From Hibiscus mutabilis (Eukaryota > Streptophyta > Magnoliopsida > Malvales > Malvaceae), in assembly GCA_019671005.1 (NCBI GenBank), contig CM033714.1, forward strand, positions 55,475,741 through 55,539,740: a stretch of DNA of 64,000 nt, given 5' to 3'. Positions 1 through 11,984 of the stretch are shown in pieces. Each line of letters starts with the position of its first letter. Positions within the stretch are counted from its first letter, which is position 1. A program made the position numbers and the translations under genes. Below the pieces are notes generated by a model. It saw nothing but the letters and a program-made list of their open reading frames with translations, was not told the origin of the DNA and did no database searches.

Positions 1-580
1 CTCGGACTTTAACATGAACAATGTTCGATGCCCTTCCTTGACAGATCTTATCAACTTTGCCTCCGATGTCCTCTTATCGTAATTTTGGCAAACTCCTTTC
101 CTATTTGGGAATAAACCTGCACTTAATAGGTTAAATCATAGTAATGCCCAAAAATCCTTTATTTTTTTCCTCTATGTCAATCTATCTGTGAGACGAACAA
201 TAGGAACTAAAATAATACTTTATTGAAACTTGAAGGAATATTAGGATAATTTTGCAAGTCTTGGCAAACATGAAAAAATGAAAAAGATATAGAAGATGTC
301 AACCGTATGAATGATGAGAACCCATTGACCTCGGCAGATTTCTCGCTAGCCACCCTTGGTCATTTCCCCTGATAATATGAAGATCGAAGCATAGGCCCTC
401 AACCAAAACAAGGCCTGTTAGTTGGATGCTGAAATTCAAGTCTATCTGAATCTTCATTTTTGGATTTTCAATTCAGACCACCCCTTTGGTTTTAAGGCAC
501 CCATTTTCAGGTTTTCACCTTAAACCCTCATTTTCTTTTTCTTTTTTCCTTTTTCTCTCTATCTTTTTACTTTTTTATTC
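1..580 (-). other. E1 3' flank after pol, no intact gene
   Basis: This stretch lies downstream of the integrase stop of E1. It contains scattered minus-strand pieces that look like a degenerate continuation of the long 3' region of Tat/Ogre elements, and a pyrimidine-rich run at about 525-580 that is purine-rich on the minus strand. I see no LTR terminus, TSD or convincing polypurine tract, so the 3' LTR is either outside the window or unrecognisable. Confidence 0.4.
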
Positions 581-1870
581 TTATGCGTAATACTTCTTGA
601 CAGAGTCAGAGTTTATTGGGTTGCTCAATTCTTTCCCATCCATCTCCGTTAGAATTAATGCTCCCCCGAAGAAGGCTTTTTTCACGACATAGGGCCCCTC
701 CCAATTGGGCATCCACTTTCCTCGAAAGTCTCTTTGGTTTAGCAAGATCTTCTTTAGCACTAGATCCCCATTTTGAAACTCCCTGGGGCGAACTCTCTTG
801 TTATAAGCTTGCATCATTATTTTTTGATACATTTGGTTATGAGGGACAACTTACAATCTTTTTTCTTCGAGGAGGTTCAATTGATCGAATCTGGCTTGCA
901 TCTATTCAGCTTCATCCAACTTTACTTCCTTCAAAATTCAAAGTGATAGGATTTCCACTTTGATAGGGAATACCGCTTCCGTGCCGTATACCAAAGAGTA
1001 CAGTGTTGACCCGGTGGATGTTCTCACAGATGTTCGATAGGCAAACAAAGCAAAAGGTAGCCTCTCATGCCAATCCTTAAATGTCTATGTAGTTTTTGCT
1101 ATGATCTTCTTAATATTCTTATTTGCCGCCTATATCGCCCCGTTCATCTTGGGGCGATAAATAGTAGAATTGTGATACACAATCTTGAATTGTTCACATA
1201 CCTCGGCCATCACCTTATTGTTCAATTTGGAGGAATTATCGGTGATAATCCATTTGGGCAAACCATAGAGACATATGATTTCTTTCTTGAGAAACTTGTA
1301 GACAATTGTCCTCATGACGTTAGTGTATGAGGCGACTTCTACCCACTTGGTGAAGTAATCAATAGCCACTAGGATGAAATGATGTCTATTAGAAGCCTTT
1401 GGGTGTATCTAACCAATAACATCCATTCCCCAAGTAGCAAAGGGCCACGACGAATTCATGGTGTGGAGAGGCACCGACAAGGACTGTATCTTATCGGCAT
1501 AGATTTGACATTTGTGACACTTCTTTGCATAACTGATGCAATCTTCTTCCATAGTTGGCCAGAAATAGCCATATCTCATGATTTTTCTTGCCATCGAGAA
1601 TCCACTAGCGTGAGTCCCACATAAGCCTCTATGGACCTCCGCCAAAATGGTTTCGACTTCCCGAGCACTAACACACCTCAACAGTATCTGATCTTTACTT
1701 ATTTTGTACAATATTTCCTCGTCAAGGACGTATCCCGAAGCTAACTTTCTGATAGTCCTTTTGTCATTATCATCAGCCCCATTTGGATAAGTCTGGAACT
1801 TGATGTATTGAAGGATGTCAAAATACCATGGATTACCGTCCTCCTCTTTTTCCAAACTATAGCAATGGGC
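581..1870 (-). pseudogene. E1 integrase (Tat/Ogre type), inactivated
   Basis: This is the integrase that would join the cDNA copy to host DNA. The N-terminal zinc domain is intact in sequence, with two His and two Cys ligands between 1633 and 1508. The first catalytic Asp is in a WGMD motif (1421-1423) and the second in ITDN (1238-1240). Exactly 35 codons later, where the catalytic Glu should be, there is a TAG stop (1130-1132). The C-terminal part (832-581) has the basic GKWMPNWEGPYVVKK stretch and ends KKYYA before a TAA stop, as usual in this lineage. A further stop follows the first Asp motif at about 1406-1408, and the region from 833 to 1129 is broken by stops and frame changes. The enzyme cannot be made intact. 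Confidence 0.85.
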
Positions 1871-2330
1871 TGGTACCTCAAAGGTTTGTATTTTTATTGG
1901 CCCCATCTCGGCTGCCCGACTTGCTTCAAATACGACGGCCAAAGTTGCTAGAGCGTCGGCCATCTGATTAGTTTCTCTTGGCAAGTAGGTGAAACTGACT
2001 TCTTCAAAATCATTGACCAAATCTTGGATCAAGTCATAATCTCCAAAAACCTAGAGCACCTTGACCTTTTTCTCTATGGCCACTCGAATTCCCATGACAT
2101 AGGACTCATACTCGGCTATATTGTTGGTGCAAAAGAATTCCAACCTACTTGTAGAAGGGTAGTAAACATTTTTGGGGATACCAAAACTGCTCCTATTCCA
2201 TGGCCTAGGGCATTTGATGCCCTATCAAAATAAAGCCTCCATCCCTCATTCTTGGTAATGGACATTCCTTCAGATAGATCACAAATCAACTCTTCGTCTA
2301 GGAAACTGAAATCTAACGGCTCATAGTTGT
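1871..2330 (-). pseudogene. E1 additional RNase H domain (aRH)
   Basis: A second RNase H follows the RT-linked one, a feature of the Tat/Ogre/Retand group. The start is seen as the motif LYFDRASNALGHGIGAVLVS at about 2240-2180, where the catalytic Asp is kept although the usual FDGASN has become FDRASN. The end is seen as ETNQMADALATLA at about 1970-1930, with its conserved Asp. The two ends are separated by a stop and frame change around 2033-2115. In this lineage the additional domain is thought to have taken over RNase H function from the degenerate RT-linked copy. That is family knowledge; this copy itself is non-functional. Confidence 0.8.
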
Positions 2331-2830
2331 CTGAGGCACGGCTTGCTAAAAGATCTGCCACCACACTTCCTTTTACCACCTTTTGACTCACATAAACGAT
2401 GTCAAATTCTGACAAAAGCATTTGCCAACGGGCCATTTTCCCGGTCAATACTGATGCTTCCATCAAAAATTTCAACAGATCTATTCGGGAAATCAAATAG
2501 GTGGTGTGATACAACATGTACTGTTAGAGCCGCTTAGTAGCCTATACCAAGGCGTAACATAACCTTTGGATCAATGGGTATCGTGTCTCACACTCGATGA
2601 ATTTCTTGCTCAAGTAATAGATCCCCCTTTCTTTCTTGCCTAAGTCATCGTGTTGTCCCAACATACATCCCATAGAATTTTCAAAAACTGCCAAGTACAA
2701 AATCAACGGCCTATCTGGTACTGGTGCTGCTAAAATTGGAGGATAGTCAAATACTTCTTGATCTTTTCTAGCGCTTCTTGACAATCTTCATCCCAAATTC
2801 CCAGGTTATTCTTTCAGAGTAATCTAAAGA
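2331..2830 (-). pseudogene. E1 RT-linked RNase H, degenerate
   Basis: The sequence directly after the RT matches the RT-linked RNase H of Tat elements: LYLAVFENSMGCMLGQHD at about 2690-2640, then YYLSKKFIECETRYPLIQ, then ARWQMLLSEFDIVYVSQK and SVVADLLASR at about 2340. The usual first catalytic Asp (DAS motif) is absent here, as is common in Tat elements, where this domain is vestigial. A stop falls near 2525, after QATKRL. It would have removed the RNA strand of the RNA-DNA hybrid during replication, but the second RNase H downstream is the better preserved domain. Confidence 0.75.
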
Positions 2831-3905
2831 CGGGGTCGCATTTATCGGTCAACTGGGAGATGAACCAAGAGATATAGTTCAACCTTCCCAAAAATCCTCA
2901 GACTTCCTTTTGTGTTTGAGGCAGTGGGAGATCTTGAATTGTTTTGACCTTATCAGGGTCAATCTCGATGCCTTTCTGACTCACCACAAAGCCCAAAAGC
3001 TTTCCTGATATAACTGCAAAGGTACATTTGGCCGGGTTGAGCTTCAGCTGAAGCTTTCTTAGCCTTTGGAAGAGCTTTCAAAAATTTTGAAGGTACTCCT
3101 CCTCGGTCCGAGATTTGGCTATCATGTCATCCATGTAAACCTCAATCTCCTTATGCATCATGTCATGGAACAAGGTCACTATGGCTCTTTGATACGCCGC
3201 CCCGACGTTCTTCAACCTAAAATGCATCACCTTGTAGCAAAACATGCCCCACATGGTCACAAAAGTGGTATTCTCCATATCCTCGAGATACATTTTAATC
3301 TGATTATACCCCGAGAAGCCGTTCATAAAGGAAAACCAAGCATGCCCCGCGGTAGTGTCAACTAGAGTATCAATATGATGCAAGGGGAAATTGTCTTTGG
3401 GTCCCGCCTTATTAAGGTCCCTATAATCTACGCACATACGCACCCTCTCATCCTTTTTCAGCACCGACACTATGTTAGCTACCCATTATGGGTACTTAGA
3501 AACCTTCAAAAATTCGGCCTCAAATTGTTTCTTTACCTTTTCTCTAATTTTCAATAACATGTCTATCCTCATTTTTCGAAGCTTTTGCTGGACAGGCTTG
3601 CATTCCGGCCTAATGGGGAGCTTGTGTGTTATAGTATCTGTGTTTAGGCCTGGCATATCCTGGTATGACCATGAGAACACATCTTTAAATTCTACAAGCA
3701 ATCCCACCAACTCTTTCTTGACTTTTGGTGATAGGGTACCTCCGATCTTTACTTCTTTTCTTTTTTTGTTAGTCCCCAAATTTAAAATCTCTATCTTCTC
3801 TTGGTTTGGAAGGATTTGCCTTTTCTCACTGGCCATCATTCTTAGTAGCTCATCAGGAATCCCATCATCCTCTTCTTCTACCTCCGACAAGTGTGGTTCG
3901 TTCAA
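2831..3905 (-). pseudogene. E1 reverse transcriptase, motif A Asp lost
   Basis: The reverse transcriptase reads from about 3905 (acidic linker, then the FKDVFSWSYQDMPGL stretch near the protease-RT boundary) to about 2830. The catalytic YMDD box is intact at 3126-3137. Motif A normally reads FMDGFSGYNQ, but here it is FMNGFSGYNQ: the codon at 3321-3323 is AAC (Asn) rather than an Asp codon, a single G-to-A change that removes a metal-binding residue. Stops interrupt the frame near 3480, between the two open segments, and again after the fingers/palm region at about 3077 and 2815. This RT would be inactive even without the stops. Confidence 0.85.
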
Positions 3906-4374
3906 AATCTACTTCAAGATTAGGTTCCACATCATTCATACAGTTTATATTAAGAGGCCTACACGGTTTTGAAAGTGCGTATTGGGAAAGGAAAGGTATA
4001 GCTCATGATATAAACAAATAAAGACATAAATAAACAAATGAATACATAATAAATGAAATGAAATGGAATGAATGTTGTGTTTGCCATTTGAGAAGGAAAA
4101 TGTAGACATAGTCTATTTCATTTAAAACATATAGACATGACATAGCTTCCCTTTCTAGAAAAGATTTTCGTTACTTTCAGGCAAAATTAACGGGATTGAT
4201 TTGAGGATTACTTTGATTGGTTCCTAAAAAAGCTGGTACATCCCCAAAGGTCCAATTGTGGAGCACTTCTCCTAGGAGGCATGGGTGAATCTTGGACAGA
4301 AACTGATTAGCCTCGCTCTCGTCGTCGATCATTTCCAGATTCATCTCTTCGAAAGCCTCATTGATCATATCTTC
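3906..4374 (-). other. E1 protease-to-RT linker
   Basis: This is the spacer between the G-patch region and the RT of E1. A short minus-strand open segment (4368-4177) contains an acidic, Glu-rich run and AFEEMNLEMIDDESEA, similar in character to the variable acidic linker of Tat polyproteins. The rest is AT-rich with repeated ATGAATGAAATG-like words around 4015-4075. I see no separate gene. Confidence 0.4.
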
Positions 4375-4710
4375 CTAGAGGCATCTCTCGCCTTCTCGGT
4401 TTGCCTCTTGGACATCCACCTCTAGATTTTGAATTCCACCAGATATAAAAACACTCTTAAAGTCTCTGTAGATGATAGGGGCCCATGGAATGTCTTCCCC
4501 TCTAAGCCTAGCCTTCCTTTGCTCTTGCTTCTTCTTCCATTCTTGCCTTTTTTGTAAGAAATTTAACTTGTAACCGAGTTCGAAGCGGTCAACTTTGTGG
4601 ATCACCTTGATGGGACGGAGGCGTCCTTGCAGATTATTTCCCAAGCCTTTCTTTTTCTTTGCTCCTTTTCCTAGGGTTTTGTATACCACCATTTTAGTAC
4701 AATTTGACAA
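4375..4710 (-). pseudogene. E1 G-patch-like segment of pol
   Basis: Reading from 4710 the protein passes through LGKGAKKKKGLGNNLQGRL and then VDRFELGY, which matches the glycine-spaced layout of a G-patch (nucleic-acid-binding) segment inserted between protease and RT in many Tat/Ogre elements. It continues into a Lys/Arg/Glu-rich stretch that is probably helical. The segment overlaps the end of the protease frame at 4671-4710 in another frame, so a frameshift separates them. Assignment rests on motif spacing only. Confidence 0.65.
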
Positions 4711-5180
4711 ATTAGGGCATGGAATCTTGCTTTCTTCGACAAAAAGGTAGCATTGGCAAGTTCCAAGGCTCTAAAGGCACACTCTATTGCTTCTTCATCA
4801 GTATGGATGTATGGTGTATCCGAAGTCATTGAAGCGATGATGTCCTCTTCGGAATTCACTGTTACTAATTTCCCCTCGGCGACAAACTTCAACTTTTGAT
4901 GGAGTGAAGACAGAACAGCCCCAGCCGAGTGTATCCATGGCTTCCCTAACAAGTAGTTGTAAGGTGGCCGGATATCCATAACCACAAAATTGACCACATA
5001 TTCAGTAAGACCGATGAGCATTGGTACTTCTATTTTCCCTACCACATCTCTCTGGGTCCCATCGAAAGGTCGCACCGTATTATGACATGGCTTCATATGT
5101 TAACTATCAATCGATAGTCGTTGCAATATAGCTAAAGGCATAACATTCAACGCGTAGCCATTATCAATTAGCACGCCCAG
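4671..5180 (-). pseudogene. E1 aspartic protease
   Basis: This is the polyprotein-processing protease. The active-site region reads VLIDNGYALNVMP, with the D-N-G triad at 5157-5165 (D codon 5163-5165); Tat-group proteases often carry a non-canonical residue between Asp and Gly. Downstream are the conserved blocks VRPFDGTQRDVVGKIEVP and YNYLLGKPWIHSAGAVLSS, then SLHQKLKFVAEGKLVTV (about 5070-4860). The second block is the LLGRPWIH-type signature of this family. Stops fall between the active site and 5096. The protease is followed within 100 bases by the G-patch segment. Confidence 0.8.
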
Positions 5181-5905
5181 TAACACATAACCTTTGCAGT
5201 GAGTGGTGATGTTTAGGGCCTTAGTGGACCCCGAACTTTCCCCTTTCCCCCAGAATTTGTCATCACCAAAGGTAATGTGATTAACGTCGGTATATGGCTG
5301 ATAATCTAATCCAACCTCCTAACTGAGATATCCTTTCTAACATAGGTCTCATTCAAAACCTTTAGTAAAGAATCACAATGTTTCTCTGAGTTTAGTAAAA
5401 GGTCAAGCACGAAAATTTGAGCTGTCTGTCTCCGAAGCTGGTCGACGACGCTATACTTGTTGTGCTTCAAGAACCTCAAAAACTCTTGTGCTTGAGTTTT
5501 TGTGATCGGCTCTTTGATCTTCGTAGGCGATCTTCTCCGAACACCTTCTCAGGTTCAACTCTAACCTCCTTGTCTTCTCTTTTGGCCCCTCCGGTGCCTT
5601 TGGATTCTCCAGAGCATATTATCATCCACTCCTCGTGAGATACCCCACATCATTTACCTCTTCGGCCTTCAGCTCTAAAGGTTCCTCTTGAATGAGTTTT
5701 ATCCCTATTTCCACGTCTTCTTCTCCATGTAAACTAGAGGAGCCCGTCATTATAATGCTTGGACATAGTTCTATGGAACCATCTTTGTATCCTTGAAAGG
5801 AAAAGACCTTGGAGACACAATTATTATCTTGGGAGCTGCCTTTGGTGAACTGGTCTAATTTGGCTTGAGATCGCACTATACTTGGTCTCCCGACTCTCCG
5901 ATGCA
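5181..5905 (-). pseudogene. E1 gag-protease spacer, stop-ridden
   Basis: Minus-strand reading continues from gag to protease through this stretch, but only short open segments survive: 5906-5622, with a Ser/Gly/Glu-rich low-complexity character, and a Lys/Arg/Glu-rich piece near 5600-5480. No conserved domain is recognised. Its position in the element makes it the C-terminal tail of gag or the linker to protease. Confidence 0.45.
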
Positions 5906-7735
5906 CAAACTTCTAAATCTTTCCTTCATATTTTTCAAAAAACTCAATCTCCTTGTTGTCCATCATGGCTTGTATCAGCTGACGAAACTCCTCATAATCC
6001 TGAATCTCATGATCTCCCGATTGATGGTATTCACAATACAGCCCACAACCTTCTTCTACAATCACCATTCCCCAGTCAATGAGGCATGCCATACACAAAC
6101 AATAGAAAACCCACCTTAACGGTGACCAAACTTGGACACGTTCTCTTTAGCTTTTCTAGTACTCTCGTCTTCAATAGCATTCACGCCTTGACCTCCATGA
6201 TTTGGCAGGGGGTTGTTGGCCGTGCTCGGCTCTCCTAACTATAATACTCCAGTCTGAATCAAATTCTGAATAAACTTCTTGAATGCCATACAATTTTCAA
6301 TTGAGTGTCCCGGAACATCGGCATGATACTAATAACATACCTTAGGGTCATACCGTACTGGGTAAGGTGGGTTGTAAGGAGTAACATGATAAGGTCGAAC
6401 TAAATCAGCCTTATACAATTGCGAGTATAACTCATTGTAAGAGATTGGCAAAGGAATGAAGGACCTATCATCCTTTTCCTTCTTAGGTCCTTTATCCTCC
6501 TTTTTATTGAAGTTTCGGGGATTCCCCACTGTGGCCTAGGGCTGAGAGATGGTGATGTTCTTGGTTGCGTCGAAGGTGTTTGTATTGTTCACCTCATGGA
6601 CCTTTTTCTTCTATTGTTTGTGTGAATGATCCCCTCTGTTGATTCTTCCACTTTTCGTGGCAGCCTCGATATATTCACTAGTCATGGCCATCTCCACAAA
6701 ATTGCTAATAGGGTTGTTGATCAATCGATCATAGAGCGTCAATTTAACATGTCTACAAACATTAGGGAGATCTCGTGCTCGTGAAGCAGTGGTTGAACTT
6801 GTGCTGCCACATCACGCCATCTTTGGGCGTACTCACGAAGGGTCTCGTTGCGCCTTTGTTCCATACCTTGCAACAACAGTCGGTTGGGAACCATGTCGGT
6901 TATATGCTTATATTGATCAGTAAAAGCTCTTACCAGATCCCTCCATGACTTAATTTGAGCCTTTGTTAGCTAATTGTACCATCTCGAAGTAGATCCCACT
7001 AAGCTGTCATGAAAATAGTGAATTAAGACCTTATCGTTGTCGATAAACCCAACCATCTTCCGGAAAAACATCACTATATGAGCAGTAGGGTAGGTGGTTC
7101 TATCAAACATTTCAAATTTTGGGGTCTTGAACTTTTATGGGATTTCCAAATCGGGGACCAAACTGAGTTCCCTAGCACTTAACCCATAGGTGTCATCTTC
7201 GTCTTCCTTCACTCAAAACTTTTCCTCTAGGTCTTTCTAAGTATTCTCCAACTGCTTAGTGAACTCCGCCTTCATTTAGTTCAACTTTTCCAACTCCTCA
7301 AAGTCTAGGATGTTGTCCCCGATAATCTTGGGGTTCCCAAAGTTCACCCCCAGTTGAGTTTGAGCAGCTAGACCGATATGAGAGGAAGATGCACCTTGTG
7401 GAGGATTTAGAGAGGGATCAACAAGAAGAGGGTTTTGGATGATCTGGGCATGAGGGCGATCCCTCGAGTTTTGAGTAGGATTCTCAATGATACTCTTGCC
7501 CCTCAGATCCGGTCCTAGCCGAGCTTGCAGCAACTGGATATTTCCTTCATCATGTCCTGCTGAGACTTGATGATGGTGTCCCTTACTTCTTGTTGGGCTC
7601 GTTCCATCTGGCCACGTAGGCCGACTTCTAGCTTGGCAAAGCTCTCCTCTATTTGCTTTAACTGTGAGCGAGTGCGATATGGGTGTGGAATGATGATAAT
7701 TTTAAGAAGCATAATGCAATCTTTCTGAAATAGAA
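5906..7735 (-). pseudogene. E1 gag polyprotein (Tat/Ogre type)
   Basis: Gag forms the virus-like particle. From the right it starts with a Gln/Glu-rich helical region (7712-7515). It then has a Pro/Asn-rich linker (7533-7276). The retrotransposon-gag capsid core is spread over several frames at about 7150-6720, with motifs such as KSWRDLVRAFTDQYKHI, RNETLREYAQRWRDVA and SLMFVDML. Near the C-terminus are PLPISYNELYSQLYKADLV (about 6450-6390) and two zinc-knuckle-like modules. One reads VPGHSIENCMAFKKFIQ (about 6320-6265) and the other CEYHQSGDHEIQDYEEF (about 6035-5985), where the last Cys has become Tyr. At least six stops or frame changes are present. Confidence 0.8.
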
Positions 7736-8057
7736 AGCTTTTTAATTAATAAATGACAATTAATAAAAAATGCAAACAAATGTACTAATTAAATCATTAT
7801 TAGCATTTAACAAAGAATGGAAATGAAAGAATCATGCATGAATGAGCAACACTATGTTTGGCAAATATCATCGTTAAACGACTTTCATTAATGAAAACGT
7901 TGTCTTGTTACAAAAACTTAAAGAGAACCAACTACACATATGGCTTCAAGGTAGTATCAAGGTTAATGATCTCCATCAGAATCCAAACAATCCTCTCTCC
8001 TTCTTCGGATTCATCGTCCACACAATCATGGAGTTTGGTAGCGACTTCCGCCAAAAT
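7736..8057 (-). other. E1 spacer between upstream ORF and gag
   Basis: This AT-rich stretch separates the upstream ORF from gag on the minus strand. In Ogre elements this is where the gag start region lies. I see no conserved signal that I can name. Confidence 0.35.
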
Positions 8058-8887
8058 CTATACCTTTCGGGCAACCTCTTGCATCTGAGTCATCCACTGT
8101 GCCAACTCTTGTTCTTGCCTCCAAATTTTGTAGGTGGCAAAATGCAGTTGCTCCAAACTCGGTGTTGAGAGTACTTGAACCGCTCCCCTAAGGCTTGCCA
8201 CATGATCCTTGAGCTGTTGAACCTCGGTTTCCAACTCATTGACGCAAGTCGTCAAGAATTGATTCTCCAAGTTGCTTGCCTTTAGCTTGCTAGTTGAACC
8301 CTTATGCTTGAAAATATATTTTTCCAAACACTTCACTTGATCTTTCAAGGTTTCATTTTGGTGTTGTTCTTTCTCGATCTGTCTCGAGTGGGAGATTCAT
8401 AGATTCTTCACTTCTTTGGTTAAAGTGAGCACTTGATCTTTATGCTCGTAAAACATCCTTTTGTAATTCTCGGCTCTCACTTTCTATTCCTTCAATCAGA
8501 GCTCTAACCCTTTGCTTGGTCCGCCTTTCGTGACTCTTTTGCTCCTATTTAACCTTTTAAGCTTCTGAATCTCTTCCTTCTCCATCTTGAGTTCGAGTTC
8601 CAACTCATCTCCTTTCCTTTGTAGATCTTTAATCACTCCTTCAAACTGTGTCTTCTCTAATTCGAAGTCAAACTTTTCTTGACGGGCTATCTTTTCGAGC
8701 TTGAGGTACCTCTTTCGCTCTTACTCAAGTTGTTTCCTCATCAAATTGGCCTCGTTAGGAAGCATGGCCAATCGCTCCTCAATAGATCTTTTTCCATCGG
8801 GATTCAAATGGGGAATTTTGCCGATGACACGATTAAATCGCCACGCTTCATAATCGGGAGTGACCAAGTATGGAGCATTTTACGATC
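8058..8887 (-). pseudogene. E1 upstream ORF, C-terminal coiled coil
   Basis: Minus-strand translations here are rich in Glu, Lys, Gln and Leu at heptad-like spacing. Examples are the open segment 8348-8058 (KASNLENQFLTTCVNELE, then QQLKDHVASLRGAVQVL) and shorter pieces up to 8880. This matches the long coiled coil that follows the DUF7745-like domain in upstream ORF proteins of eudicot Ogre-type elements, by my recollection of that family. Several stops and frame changes interrupt it, so it is a relic. Confidence 0.65.
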
Positions 8888-9801
8888 CTAACCCTTGTTC
8901 CAAGTTGAAGAATCATTATATATCATCGTGTTGTAGCCCTTCTCCTTCACATAATCCATGTTGTACTCATTTAGACCTTTGATGGCTGGCACAAATTGTT
9001 TCGAACAGTACTGTCTCAAAACTAGAAGAGGTGCATATGCGGTATGCCCCCAAAGGCCAAGTAGGGGTACCCATGAATCCCCTCCACATCTATAGAGAAT
9101 GTTCTTTTCCAACAACCACGGTGCTCTCCAAACTATATCTTCCTCCTTTAGATTTCAGAGGACATCTTACCATACTTCCTCGGATCTTCGAGTTGGCCAA
9201 TCATTCTTTCGTAGGAACTTCTCTAAGGGAGAGAACTTGCCGTCATAAAGGGGCCTTGAAAAATTGGAATTGGTCCAAAGGTAGCTGTAGAACCAAACAG
9301 TCAAAAGCTGTGGGCATCCTCGAAAGTGACCTCCACCATGCTCTCAACAGAACCTCAAAGATCGAAAAGTTTCAGCCAAAATTATAGGTACTGGATTAGT
9401 CCCGCTATCCAAACGATCAAATAGATCCAAAACTGTTGGATCAATGAGTACCAATGCTCAAGGAAAGAGTACCAATCTATAGATCAACAAAGCAAAGAGA
9501 TTCCGCTGAACTCAGCCCACAGGATGCATAGAAGCTAAGGCCAAGATCCCCTCCCACTTAATATACTCTTTATTGTTCCAAGTAGTGACTTGATGCTCGA
9601 CCCAAGATGACAACATATCTGAGAACTTCTTTAACATTCCTTGAAAAGCTTTGTTCTTACTTGGCTTAGAATATACCCGATTCATGTCAATCTTCTTGCA
9701 ATTTAAAAGGTACCGGTATTCTTCGATTGTCGGAGTTAAATCAAAGTTACCAATCATAAAGCAGCTGTAGGCAGAGATCCAAAAACCCACCAAGGCTTGT
9801 A
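8888..9801 (-). pseudogene. E1 upstream ORF, plant-mobile-domain-like (DUF7745-like), main part
   Basis: The minus strand reads WISAYSCFMIGNFDLTPTIE and EEYRYLLNCKKI near 9790-9690, and later ILYRCGGDSWVPLLGLWGHT followed by YAPLLVLRQYCSKQFVPA at about 9100-8980. These blocks are the signature of the DUF7745/plant-mobile-domain-like protein encoded upstream of gag in Ogre-type elements and also annotated as free-standing genes in cotton and relatives. The middle (9116-9511) holds the same protein in shifted frames with stops (a recognisable KIRGSMVRCPLKSKGGRYSL stretch). The N-terminus of the same ORF lies at 22172-22380, beyond the E2 insertion. Its function in the element is unknown. Confidence 0.75.
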
Positions 9802-9806
9802 GTAGT
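9802..9806. repeat. E2 target-site duplication, left copy (GTAGT)
   Basis: The five bases GTAGT immediately precede the TG of the E2 5' LTR and recur directly after the CA of its 3' LTR at 22167-22171. Five-base duplications are normal for Ty3/gypsy integration. Confidence 0.95.
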
Positions 9807-11984
9807 TGTAACACCCTAAATCCTAGCTTAGAATAATTGGAATCAAATTGAATAAGTGATTAGCTTAATTGAATTAAGAATTAAGCTAAAATGAATAGTC
9901 AATGGCCTAATTGAAAGAATGTATAAAATAAGTGACCAAATTAGAATGACTACATTGAATTAAAAGAGAAAGATTGAGATTGCATGATAAATATCATGAA
10001 TCTCTTATTTTCCCTTGATTAATCACATGATTAGTAACTAATCAAGGGACAACTTACACAAAACACAATTCCAATAACATGGAATTGTTGTTGTCATCTT
10101 CCTCATTATGCTATGTTTGGCCGAAAGTTTGAGAGTAAAGGGAGAGTGAGAGAAAGCTTGGAATTCAGCCATTGAAGTAAGGATTTTAGCTTGCATGTGT
10201 AGGAAATTTTCATTGAAATTAAGCTAGAAGCAAAGTAAGTGTAATCCTTCTTGTATTTAATTGAATAGGCATATATGATTGTGGTATTTGACTATTTTTG
10301 ATGATGTTAGATGAATTAGATATTGAATATGTTGTTAGGTGATTATATGTTTGTTGAATCATGCTAAATTGAAGAATGAAACTAGGTACAAGGCTGGAAA
10401 TTATGTGTTTATGCTAGGATAACAAACCTAGGTTGCTTGAAATTGAATTGTGTTGTTGAGATGGAAATTGAATGAATAGAACTTGAAATTGAGCTAAGGA
10501 AATAATGAATTTATGATGATCATGAATAGATAATGTATAGAAAGTGTTAAACATATTGAATTAGATGCAATCAATGCTGGAAATTGATGATAAGAACATG
10601 AACATAGTTATGAAACATAGAAACTGTTTTGTGGTATTGAAATTGAGTAAACAAGAAAGATTAGGCTTTGTAACCAACTTGCCCTATTTTGGCAGCCTTG
10701 TTTAATGAACTAATATGGACCTAACATGTTTATAATGTCATATGAAATGAATTATAGAGCTAAGGAATTGGTTAAAATGGATTAAAGGCATTTAAAGGTG
10801 ACTAGATGCAATCTGCCCAGAATTGCTCTGTTCTAGGCAGTCACTTTGAAATTTCACCTAAACTTGTATAGTTTGAATTCAGGGATCAGATTTTAATGAA
10901 ATTACCCTTAAAATGTCTATTTTCTTTAGGTGAAAACAGAATGGAAAACTGGGTCCTATACTGAAAACTGTAAATAGGAATTGCTGGACAGTGCAAACTG
11001 TCCAGGCAGGGTAAAATGCCATGTCTTTGAGCAATAAACTGTATTAATTGGCTTAGAAATAAAATGTAATCCTGACATGATCTTATAGGATTTTTTTTAA
11101 TATTTCCAACGTTGTATAGCAATCGAAATTCTGATGTACGGATTAAAAGATATGGCCATTTAAAGGGACAGTGGGCAAACTGCCAGGCAGCAGTGTCCTG
11201 GGCAGTTTGGACTGTTTTTGCACCTAATTGTAAACTGTTTTGGGACATTGTAACCTGTCCAATTATGCTTTAAAATGAAGTAATAACAATGTGGAAATAA
11301 ATTGGTAAGAATTGCTTAAAATGAAGTATAAAAATAGTAGCTAAATGTTAGGTACATGGTGATAACATTGCTACTATGATTGTGTGATATTGTGCTTGTT
11401 TGATGAAATGTGTATGTGTTATGCTTGCTAGATCAAGGGCAGCAATTTGAGGAAGAAAAAGGAAATCATACAAGGGCTAAGAACAAGGGGATAGCCATAC
11501 AAGATAATTGCTACCTTGCTTGGATTGTATTGTGAGTGTAGTTATCCTTAGGGTTAGGACTAGGTCCTAACCATTACATTCTTGTTATGAAAATGAATCT
11601 AAGCATGAATATGACTTAATAAGGGAAGAATGATTAATGAAACACATGAAACATGATCCTAGTCTTATGTACATGTCTATTCAAAATGCTTATGCATGAT
11701 TTGTGATGACTTGGTTGCTTGTATGTACTATGATACAACATGGCTGAATGTTAATGTCTTGGTTGAGATATGATGATCTCATTTTGATGAAATGAATCTT
11801 GAAATCACTTGACTTGTGAGATAAGTCTCAATAGCCTAAGGGATTAACTTGAAATGATCTTGATTTACATGGACATGATTTGAACTTGATTACTTGAAAT
11901 AAATGGTAATTCGAACAACCTTGGTAGCTAGTTGGATTAGGTAGAAAGGCATGCCTTAGAGTCTAGAGCTCATTGTGTACGGGC

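Noticed and set aside
1379..1624. Plus-strand frames over the E1 pol region as separate genes
   Set aside because: They are antisense shadows of the minus-strand integrase and RT and carry no domain of their own.
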